From the NCBI RefSeq assembly GCF_027580225.2, contig NC_073346.2, positions 1-64,000 on the forward strand: 64,000 nt of DNA, written 5' to 3'. The notes beneath the pieces were generated by a model. The model was not told the DNA's origin, ran no database searches, and was given only the letters and a program-made list of their open reading frames with translations. This DNA is from Misgurnus anguillicaudatus. Its lineage: Eukaryota > Chordata > Actinopteri > Cypriniformes > Cobitidae. Position numbers and translations under genes: made by a program. This document shows positions 40,838 through 48,772 of the stretch, one piece after another; position 1 is the first letter of the stretch; each line of letters begins with the position of its first letter.

Positions 40838-41615
40838 GCCGTTTAAAGTGATTTCCAGCTCAGAAAAGCAGTTTAGAGTGAAAAATCAACGTTTCAGGCT
40901 GAAATGTGACTTTTCATGCAAAAGTGCACAACTCTGCTTAAAATGCTTACAGGAGCATTCTAAGCCGTTTAAAGTGATTTCCAGCTCAGAAAAGCAGTTT
41001 AGAGTGAAAAATCAACGTTTCAGGCTGAAATGTGACTTTTCATGCAAAAGTGCACAACTCTGCTTAAAATGCTTACAGGAGCATTCTAAGCCGTTTAAAG
41101 TGATTTCCAGCTCAGAAAAGCAGTTTAGAGTGAAAAATCAACGTTTCAGGCTGAAATATGACTTTTCATGCAAAAGTGCACAACTCTGCTTAAAATGCTT
41201 ACAGGAGCATTCTAAGCCGTTTAAAGTGATTTCCAGCTCAGAAAAGCAGTTTAGAGGCAAAAATCAACGTTTCAGGCTGAAATGTGACTTTTCATGCAAA
41301 AGTGCATAACTCTGCTTAAAATGCTTACAGGAGCATTCTAACGATGAAACAAGCCGTTTAAAGTGATTTCCAGCTCAGAAAAGCAGTTTAGAGGCAAAAA
41401 TCAACGTTTCAGGCTGAAATGTGACTTTTCATGCAAAAGTGCACAACTCTGCTTAAAATGCTTACAGGAGCATTCTAAGCCGTTTAAAGTGATTTCCAGC
41501 TCAGAAAAGCAGTTTAGAGTGAAAAATCAACGTTTCAGGCTGAAATATGACTTTTCATGCAAAAGTGCACAACTCTGCTTAAAATGCTTACAGGAGCATT
41601 CTAACGATGAAACAA
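40838..41615 (+). repeat. 778-bp hexamer HOR, example 7
   Basis: Same plan, with ggc and cataac in the fourth unit as in examples 1 and 2, but with cacaac in the second unit. It ties sub-domain C to sub-domain A. Confidence 0.68.
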
Positions 41616-44600
41616 GCCGTTTAAAGTGATTTCCAGCTCAGAAAAGCAGTTTAGAGTGAAAAATCAACGTTTCAGGCTGAAATGTGACTTTTCATGCAAA
41701 AGTGCCCAACTCTGCTTAAAATGCTTACAGGAGCATTCTAAGCCGTTTAAAGTGATTTCCAGCTCAGAAAAGCAGTTTAGAGTGAAAAATCAACGTTTCA
41801 GGCTGAAATGTGACTTTTCATGCAAAAGTGCACAACTCTGCTTAAAATGCTTACAGGAGCATTCTAAGCCGTTTAAAGTGATTTCCAGCTCAGAAAAGCA
41901 GTTTAGAGTGAAAAATCAACGTTTCAGGCTGAAATATGACTTTTCATGCAAAAGTGCACAACTCTGCTTAAAATGCTTACAGGAGCATTCTAAGCCGTTT
42001 AAAGTGATTTCCAGCTCAGAAAAGCAGTTTAGAGTGAAAAATCAACGTTTCAGGCTGAAATATGACTTTTCATGCAAAAGTGCACAACTCTGCTTAAAAT
42101 GCTTACAGGAGCATTCTAAGCCGTTTAAAGTGATTTCCAGCTCAGAAAAGCAGTTTAGAGTGAAAAATCAACGTTTCAGGCTGAAATGTGACTTTTCATG
42201 CAAAAGTGCCCAACTCTGCTTAAAATGCTTACAGGAGCATTCTAAGCCGTTTAAAGTGATTTCCAGCTCAGAAAAGCAGTTTAGAGTGAAAAATCAACGT
42301 TTCAGGCTGAAATATGACTTTTCATGCAAAAGTGCACAACTCTGCTTAAAATGCTTACAGGAGCATTCTAAGCCGTTTAAAGTGATTTCCAGCTCAGAAA
42401 AGCAGTTTAGAGGCAAAAATCAACGTTTCAGGCTGAAATGTGACTTTTCATGCAAAAGTGCATAACTCTGCTTAAAATGCTTACAGGAGCATTCTAACGA
42501 TGAAACAAGCCGTTTAAAGTGATTTCCAGCTCAGAAAAGCAGTTTAGAGGCAAAAATCAACGTTTCAGGCTGAAATGTGACTTTTCATGCAAAAGTGCAC
42601 AACTCTGCTTAAAATGCTTACAGGAGCATTCTAAGCCGTTTAAAGTGATTTCCAGCTCAGAAAAGCAGTTTAGAGTGAAAAATCAACGTTTCAGGCTGAA
42701 ATATGACTTTTCATGCAAAAGTGCACAACTCTGCTTAAAATGCTTACAGGAGCATTCTAACGATGAAACAAGCCGTTTAAAGTGATTTCCAGCTCAGAAA
42801 AGCAGTTTAGAGTGAAAAATCAACGTTTCAGGCTGAAATGTGACTTTTCATGCAAAAGTGCCCAACTCTGCTTAAAATGCTTACAGGAGCATTCTAAGCC
42901 GTTTAAAGTGATTTCCAGCTCAGAAAAGCAGTTTAGAGTGAAAAATCAACGTTTCAGGCTGAAATATGACTTTTCATGCAAAAGTGCACAACTCTGCTTA
43001 AAATGCTTACAGGAGCATTCTAAGCCGTTTAAAGTGATTTCCAGCTCAGAAAAGCAGTTTAGAGTGAAAAATCAACGTTTCAGGCTGAAATGTGACTTTT
43101 CATGCAAAAGTGCACAACTCTGCTTAAAATGCTTACAGGAGCATTCTAAGCCGTTTAAAGTGATTTCCAGCTCAGAAAAGCAGTTTAGAGTGAAAAATCA
43201 ACGTTTCAGGCTGAAATATGACTTTTCATGCAAAAGTGCACAACTCTGCTTAAAATGCTTACAGGAGCATTCTAAGCCGTTTAAAGTGATTTCCAGCTCA
43301 GAAAAGCAGTTTAGAGGCAAAAATCAACGTTTCAGGCTGAAATATGACTTTTCATGCAAAAGTGCACAACTCTGCTTAAAATGCTTACAGGAGCATTCTA
43401 AGCCGTTTAAAGTGATTTCCAGCTCAGAAAAGCAGTTTAGAGTGAAAAATCAACGTTTCAGGCTGAAATATGACTTTTCATGCAAAAGTGCACAACTCTG
43501 CTTAAAATACTTACAGGAGCATTCTAAGCCGTTTAAAGTGATTTCCAGCTCAGAAAAGCAGTTTAGAGTGAAAAATCAACGTTTCAGGCTGAAATGTGAC
43601 TTTTCATGCAAAAGTGCACAACTCTGCTTAAAATGCTTACAGGAGCATTCTAAGCCGTTTAAAGTGATTTCCAGCTCAGAAAAGCAGTTTAGAGTGAAAA
43701 ATCAACGTTTCAGGCTGAAATATGACTTTTCATGCAAAAGTGCACAACTCTGCTTAAAATGCTTACAGGAGCATTCTAACGATGAAACAAGCCGTTTAAA
43801 GTGATTTCCAGCTCAGAAAAGCAGTTTAGAGTGAAAAATCAACGTTTCAGGCTGAAATGTGACTTTTCATGCAAAAGTGCACAACTCTGCTTAAAATGCT
43901 TACAGGAGCATTCTAAGCCGTTTAAAGTGATTTCCAGCTCAGAAAAGCAGTTTAGAGTGAAAAATCAACGTTTCAGGCTGAAATGTGACTTTTCATGCAA
44001 AAGTGCACAACTCTGCTTAAAATGCTTACAGGAGCATTCTAAGCCGTTTAAAGTGATTTCCAGCTCAGAAAAGCAGTTTAGAGTGAAAAATCAACGTTTC
44101 AGGCTGAAATATGACTTTTCATGCAAAAGTGCACAACTCTGCTTAAAATGCTTACAGGAGCATTCTAAGCCGTTTAAAGTGATTTCCAGCTCAGAAAAGC
44201 AGTTTAGAGGCAAAAATCAACGTTTCAGGCTGAAATGTGACTTTTCATGCAAAAGTGCACAACTCTGCTTAAAATGCTTACAGGAGCATTCTAACGATGA
44301 AACAAGCCGTTTAAAGTGATTTCCAGCTCAGAAAAGCAGTTTAGAGTGAAAAATCAACGTTTCAGGCTGAAATATGACTTTTCATGCAAAAGTGCACAAC
44401 TCTGCTTAAAATGCTTACAGGAGCATTCTAAGCCGTTTAAAGTGATTTCCAGCTCAGAAAAGCAGTTTAGAGTGAAAAATCAACGTTTCAGGCTGAAATG
44501 TGACTTTTCATGCAAAAGTGCACAACTCTGCTTAAAATGCTTACAGGAGCATTCTAACGATGAAACAAGCCGTTTAAAGTGATTTCCAGCTCAGAAAAGC

Positions 44601-45324
44601 AGTTTAGAGGCAAAAATCAACGTTTCAGGCTGAAATATGACTTTTCATGCAAAAGTGCACAACTCTGCTTAAAATGCTTACAGGAGCATTCTAAGCCGTT
44701 TAAAGTGATTTCCAGCTCAGAAAAGCAGTTTAGAGGCAAAAATCAACGTTTCAGGCTGAAATATGACTTTTCATGCAAAAGTGCACAACTCTGCTTAAAA
44801 TGCTTACAGGAGCATTCTAAGTCGTTTAAAGTGATTTCCAGCTCAGAAAAGCAGTTTAGAGTGAAAAATCAACGTTTCAGGCTGAAATATGACTTTTCAT
44901 GCAAAAGTGCACAACTCTGCTTAAAATGCTTACAGGAGCATTCTAAGCCGTTTAAAGTGATTTCCAGCTCAGAAAAGCAGTTTAGAGTGAAAAATCAACG
45001 TTTCAGGCTGAAATGTGACTTTTCATGCAAAAGTGCACAACTCTGCTTAAAATGCTTACAGGAGCATTCTAAGCCGTTTAAAGTGATTTCCAGCTCAGAA
45101 AAGCAGTTTAGAGTGAAAAATCAACGTTTCAGGCTGAAATGTGACTTTTCATGCAAAAGTGCCCAACTCTGCTTAAAATGCTTACAGGAGCATTCTAAGC
45201 CGTTTAAAGTGATTTCCAGCTCAGAAAAGCAGTTTAGAGTGAAAAATCAACGTTTCAGGCTGAAATGTGACTTTTCATGCAAAAGTGCCCAACTCTGCTT
45301 AAAATGCTTACAGGAGCATTCTAA
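41216..45324 (+). repeat. Array sub-domain C: marked units return
   Basis: cataac-plus-long units reappear near 41305 and 42461. cccaac units become common (41704, 42209, 42860, 45162, 45286), and single variants such as aaaatacttac (43506) and aagtcgttt (44820) appear. The last two units before the inserted element are both cccaac type, matching the first units after it at 46106. Confidence 0.6.
45322..45324. repeat. Target-site duplication TAA, left copy
   Basis: An uninterrupted monomer junction reads gcattctaagccg. At the insertion the sequence reads gcattcTAA, then the element, then TAAgccg, so three bases are duplicated. A 3-bp TWA duplication is the known hallmark of PIF/Harbinger transposition. 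Confidence 0.9.
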
Positions 45325-45346
45325 TGGTGCATTTACACCAACCGCG
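45325..45346 (+). repeat. Left terminal inverted repeat
   Basis: Begins TGGTGCATTTACACCAA and ends CGCG. Against the reverse complement of 46081-46102 it matches at 17 of 22 positions, mismatching at positions 3, 4, 6, 7 and 18. The uninterrupted core is TTTACACCAA. Confidence 0.88.
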
Positions 45347-45400
45347 CTAGAGGCGTGAAGCGCGAGTGATTTCAATGTTAAGTCAATGTGGAGACGCGTT

Positions 45401-45410
45401 GACGCGCGTC
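45401..45410. repeat. Subterminal 10-bp palindrome, left
   Basis: GACGCGCGTC, a perfect palindrome 76 bp inside the left end; an identical copy lies at 45967-45976. Subterminal repeats of this kind are often transposase-binding sites in DNA transposons, but binding here is inferred. Confidence 0.55.
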
Positions 45411-45440
45411 AGGAGGTCCCGCGGCGCGGAAGAGGCGTTC

Positions 45441-45478
45441 GCGGAGCGGAAGACGCGTTTCCGCCTCATTCGCGCGTG
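45441..45478 (+). repeat. Subterminal inverted segment, left
   Basis: Contains gcggagcggaagacgcg (45441-45457) and ATTCGCGCGTG (45468-45478). Both have counterparts in inverted orientation at 45993-46021, the second being an exact 11-bp match, so the inverted symmetry of the element extends well beyond the 22-bp ends. Confidence 0.6.
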
Positions 45479-45609
45479 AAGCTGGCGCGAATTGAGCGTT
45501 GTGCGCGGTACGCGCGAATGGTGCTTTTGTGCATTGCGGTTCACGCGAATTTGCGGCTGACGCCCGAGTTGAAAAATTTGAACTTTGGCGGAATTTCGCG
45601 CCGCGTTAA

Positions 45610-45651
45610 CCAATCAGGAGCCTGCCTGCTGCTGTGGTGGCAGCCCCGCCC
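45610..45651 (+). promoter_or_regulatory. Promoter-like CCAAT and GC-box cluster in the element
   Basis: CCAAT at 45610-45614 (within aaccaatcaggagc) and CCCCGCCC at 45644-45651 lie 30 bp apart, about 35-75 bp upstream of an ATG at 45686. This is a typical arrangement for a vertebrate CpG promoter and could be the remnant promoter of a lost transposase gene. No transcription evidence exists; the motifs are short and the call is tentative. Confidence 0.3.
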
Positions 45652-45760
45652 GGAGTCACTCACTCAAGCAATCACTCGAAGCTATATGACACAAGTTGTT
45701 ATTTCTATAGAGGAGACAGGAATAAAAAGGACCTCGCTTGGAAGAGTGTCAGTAAGGACT

Positions 45761-45860
45761 TTGGGTAACCTGGTAAGTTGTAATACACACTTCACGTTTG
45801 AGTCACGTGACGTTTATCGACCCGCGCCGTTTATTTTCCCCCTATAGTAAGGTTACCCAA
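45761..45860. repeat. Internal inverted repeat around an intron-like 75-bp segment
   Basis: TTGGGTAACCT (45761-45771) and AGGTTACCCAA (45850-45860) are exact 11-bp inverted arms. Between them, 45773-45847 begins GTAAGT and ends with a pyrimidine tract and TATAG, fitting consensus GT-AG splice sites. GTAAG also occurs as a direct repeat at 45773-45777 and 45847-45851. The segment could be a minimal intron, a small nested insertion with a 5-bp duplication, or chance. Confidence 0.5.
45802..45811. promoter_or_regulatory. GTCACGTGAC palindrome (E-box-like)
   Basis: Perfect 10-bp palindrome containing CACGTG (45804-45809), the core recognised by bHLH-ZIP factors. It lies inside the intron-like segment. 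A functional role is not shown; a 10-bp palindrome in a CpG-rich element could be coincidence. Confidence 0.25.
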
Positions 45861-45966
45861 TACAAACTGGTAACTCTCTTGATAAATGCACAAGTAACAT
45901 CAGTCATCTTGCAAACAGACACTCGCACAGCAGTTGCCCCTCCCACAACAAGCGGATTTTGCTTCG

Positions 45967-45976
45967 GACGCGCGTC
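45967..45976. repeat. Subterminal 10-bp palindrome, right
   Basis: GACGCGCGTC, identical to 45401-45410 and 126 bp inside the right end, so the two are not placed symmetrically. Confidence 0.55.
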
Positions 45977-45992
45977 AAGCTTGCTTTTTCCG

Positions 45993-46021
45993 CGCGTCTA
46001 CTCCGCTCTACACGCGCGAAT
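45993..46021 (-). repeat. Subterminal inverted segment, right
   Basis: cgcgtctactccgctc (45993-46008) is an imperfect partner of 45441-45457, and CACGCGCGAAT (46011-46021) is the exact reverse complement of 45468-45478. The order of the two motifs is the same on both sides on the + strand, so these are inverted motifs rather than one continuous inverted arm. Confidence 0.6.
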
Positions 46022-46080
46022 GCATTCAAAGTGTTCAAGCGGCAAACTAGGCGCGGTAGACGCGATTTTGACGCCCAAAA

Positions 46081-46102
46081 CGCGTTTGGTGTAAACCCTG
46101 CA
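46081..46102 (-). repeat. Right terminal inverted repeat
   Basis: Read on the minus strand it begins TGCAGGGTTTACACCAA and ends CGCG, paired with 45325-45346. It stops exactly at the right TAA duplication. Confidence 0.88.
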
Positions 46103-46105
46103 TAA
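46103..46105. repeat. Target-site duplication TAA, right copy
   Basis: Matches 45322-45324. Removing the element and one TAA restores a normal ctaagccg monomer junction. Confidence 0.9.
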
Positions 46106-47881
46106 GCCGTTTAAAGTGATTTCCAGCTCAGAAAAGCAGTTTAGAGTGAAAAATCAACGTTTCAGGCTGAAATGTGACTTTTCATGCAAAAGTGCCCAAC
46201 TCTGCTTAAAATGCTTACAGGAGCATTCTAAGCCGTTTAAAGTGATTTCCAGCTCAGAAAAGCAGTTTAGAGTGAAAAATCAACGTTTCAGGCTGAAATG
46301 TGACTTTTCATGCAAAAGTGCCCAACTCTGCTTAAAATGCTTACAGGAGCATTCTAAGCCGTTTAAAGTGATTTCCAGCTCAGAAAAGCAGTTTACAGTG
46401 AAAAATCAACGTTTCAGGCTGAAATACGACTTTTCATGCAAAAGTGCCCAACTCTGCTTAAAATGCTTACAGGAGCATTCTAAGCCGTTTAAAGTGATTT
46501 CCAGCTCAGAAAAGCAGTTTAGAGTGAAAAATCAACGTTTCAGGCTGAAATATGACTTTTCATGCAAAAGTGCACAACTCTGCTTAAAATGCTTACAGGA
46601 GCATTCTAAGCCGTTTAAAGTGATTTCCAGCTCAGAAAAGCAGTTTAGAGTGAAAAATCAACGTTTCAGGCTGAAATGTGACTATTCATGCAAAAGTGCA
46701 CAACTCTGCTTAAAATGCTTACAGGAGCATTCTAAGCCGTTTAAAGTGATTTCCAGCTCAGAAAAGCAGTTTAGAGTGAAAAATCAACGTTTCAGGCTGA
46801 AATGTGACTTTTCATGCAAAAGTGCACAACTCTGCTTAAAATGCTTACAGGAGCATTCTAAGCCGTTTAAAGTGATTTCCAGCTCAGAAAAGCAGTTTAG
46901 AGTCAAAAATCAACGTTTCAGGCTGAAAAGTGACTTTTCATGCAAAAGTGCCCAACTCTGCTTAAAATGCTTACAGGAGCATTCTAAGCCGTTTAAAGTG
47001 ATTTCCAGCTCAGAAAAGCAGTTTAGAGTGAAAAATCAACGTTTCAGGCTGAAATGTGACTTTTCATGCAAAAGTGCCCAACTCTGCTTAAAATGCTTAC
47101 AGGAGCATTCTAAGCCGTTTAAAGTGATTTCCAGCTCAGAAAAGCAGTTTAGAGTGAAAAATCAACGTTTCAGGCTGAAATATGACTTTTCATGCAAAAG
47201 TGCACAACTCTGCTTAAAATGTTTACAGGAGCATTCTAAGCCGTTTAAAGCTCAGAAAAGCAGTTTAGAGGCAAAAATCAACGTTTCAGGCTGAAATGTG
47301 ACTTTTCATGCAAAAGTGCATAACTCTGCTTAAAATGCTTACAGGAGCATTCTAACGATGAAACAAGCCGTTTAAAGTGATTTCCAGCTCAGAAAAGCAG
47401 TTTAGAGGCAAAAATCAACGTTTCAGGCTGAAATGTGACTTTTCATGCAAAAGTGCACAACTCTGCTTAAAATGCTTACAGGAGCATTCTAAGCCGTTTA
47501 AAGTGATTTCCAGCTCAGAAAAGCAGTTTAGAGTGAAAAATCAACGTTTCAGGCTGAAATATGACTTTTCATGCAAAAGTGCACAACTCTGCCTAAAATG
47601 CTTACAGGAGCATTCTAACGATGAAACAAGCCGTTTAAAGTGATTTCCAGCTCAGAAAAGCAGTTTAGAGTGAAAAATCAACGTTTCAGGCTGAAATGTG
47701 ACTTTTCATGCAAAAGTGCACAACTCTGCTTAAAATGCTTACAGGAGCATTCTAAGCCGTTTAAAGTGATTTCCAGCTCAGAAAAGCAGTTTAGAGCGAA
47801 AAATCAACGTTTCAGGCTGAAATGTGACTTTTCATGCAAAAGTGCACAACTCTGCTTAAAATGCTTACAGGAGCATTCTAA
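46106..47881 (+). repeat. Right-block HOR, copy 1 (2667-bp period)
   Basis: Matches 48773-50548 with an exact 2667-bp offset. Shared rare marks are cagtttacagtg (46394 and 49061), gactattcatg (46680 and 49347), gaaaagtgac (46926 and 49593), aaaatgtttac (47217 and 49884), a 10-bp deletion (47250 and 49917) and agagcgaaaa (47796 and 50463). The period equals 21 monomers after counting three 11-bp extensions, one 10-bp deletion, one 3-bp deletion and one inserted base. Confidence 0.88.
47240..47881 (+). repeat. Truncated-unit block, copy 1 of 3
   Basis: Starts with a unit reading gccgtttaaagctcag, in which 10 bp (tgatttccag) are missing between two AG dinucleotides. It continues through a cataac long unit, a ggc unit, a long unit, and two units of which the second has agagcgaaaa. 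Copies start at 49907 and 56844. Confidence 0.82.
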
Positions 47882-48772
47882 GCCGTTTAAAGTGATTTCC
47901 AGCTCAGAAAAGCCGTTTAGAGTGAAAAATCAACGTTTCAGGCTGAAATGTGACTTTTCATGCAAAAGTGCCCAACTCTGCTTAAAATGCTTACAGGAGC
48001 ATTCTAAGCCGTTTAAAGTGATTTCCAGCTCAGAAAAGCAGTTTAGAGTGAAAAATCAACGTTTCAGGCTGAAATGTGACTTTTCATGCAAAAGTGCACA
48101 ACTCTGCTTAAAATGCTTACAGGAGCATTCTAAGCCGTTTAAAGTGATTTCCAGCTCAGAAAAGCAGTTTAGAGTGAAAAATCAACGTTTCAGGCTGAAA
48201 TGTGACTTTTCATGCAAAAGTGCCCAACTCTGCTTAAAATGCTTACAGGAGCATTCTAAGCCGTTTAAAGTGATTTCCAGCTCAGAAAAGCAGTTTAGAG
48301 GCAAAAATCAAACGTTTCAGGCTGAAATATGACTTTTCATGCAAAAGTGCACAACTCTGCTTAAAATGCTTACAGGAGCATTCTAAGCCGTTTAAAGTGA
48401 TTTCCAGCTCAGAAAAGCAGTTTAGAGGCAAAAATCAACGTTTCAGGCTGAAATATGACTTTTCATGCAAAAGTGCACAACTCTGCTTAAAATGCTTACA
48501 GGAGCATTCTAAGTCGTTTAAAGTGATTTCCAGCTCAGAAAAGCAGTTTAGAGTGAAAAATCAACGTTTCAGGCTGAAATATGACTTCATGCAAAGTGCA
48601 CAACTCTGCTTAAAATGCTTACAGGAGCATTCTAACGATGAAACAAGCCGTTTAAAGTGATTTCCAGCTCAGAAAAGCAGTTTAGAGTGAAAAATCAACG
48701 TTTCAGGCTGAAATGTGACTTTTCATGCAAAAGTGCACAACTCTGCTTAAAATGCTTACAGGAGCATTCTAA

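Larger units (their letters stand above)
17592..41215 (+). repeat. Array sub-domain B: homogeneous core
   Basis: No cataac unit is seen over about 23.6 kb. Almost all units are described by three two-state marks: gtg/ggc, tgt/tat and short/long. Only three cccaac units were noticed (near 20140, 25163 and 37207). No 1-bp indels or truncated units were noticed by eye. This is the most uniform part of the window and looks like the most recently homogenised part. Confidence 0.65.
1..45324 (+). repeat. Satellite array, left block (126/137-bp monomer)
   Basis: About 350 tandem copies of one monomer in a single orientation. I phase each unit from gccgtttaaagtg to the closing gagcattctaa. The basic unit is 126 bp; roughly one unit in four is 137 bp because cgatgaaacaa is added after ctaa. 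Typical variable sites are gtgaaa/ggcaaa, tgtgac/tatgac and cacaac/cccaac/cataac; the rest is nearly invariant. G+C is about 38%, with two CpGs per short unit. Rare oddities are an altered first unit (1-28), gccgttttaaag (+1 T near 101-112), an extra a at about 490, agagaga near 1825 and tgcaaaaa (+1) at 3119. I do not recognise the satellite by name. Centromeric or pericentromeric location is plausible but inferred only from array length and homogeneity. Confidence 0.97.
45325..46102. mobile_element. Non-autonomous PIF/Harbinger-like DNA transposon (778 bp)
   Basis: A single non-satellite insertion with 22-bp imperfect terminal inverted repeats (17 of 22 matching) and TAA duplications. Its outer parts are dense in CGCG words and carry subterminal inverted motifs; the middle (about 45610-45955) is less CpG-rich. 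Two forward open frames (45386-45847 and 45798-46094) and one reverse frame (45383-45613) exist, but none resembles a transposase or a Myb-like Harbinger protein, so mobilisation would need a partner element. The superfamily rests on the duplication and TIRs; fish affinity rests on recollection of similar CGCG-rich elements with a CCAATCAGGAGC motif. Alternatives are another 3-bp-TSD superfamily such as ISL2EU-related elements. Confidence 0.85.

Noticed and set aside
45331..45346. hAT or Tc1/mariner origin of the insertion
   Set aside because: The duplicated target is 3 bp (TAA), not 8 bp as for hAT or the dinucleotide TA of Tc1/mariner.
45721..45726. AATAAA polyadenylation signal
   Set aside because: A single hexamer upstream of the candidate splice donor, with no downstream GT-rich context or gene to terminate.
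45386..45847. 153-codon open frame in the transposon as a gene
   Set aside because: It lies in CpG-rich terminal sequence overlapping an equally open reverse frame (45383-45613), has low-complexity arginine-rich composition and no recognisable domain.
45798..46094. 98-codon open frame running into the right transposon end
   Set aside because: It covers the right subterminal repeats, and no domain or start context supports it.
45325..46102. Element length (778 bp) equals the 778-bp satellite hexamer
   Set aside because: The element shares no sequence with the satellite, and its ends are set by TIRs and TAA duplications, so the equality is coincidence.
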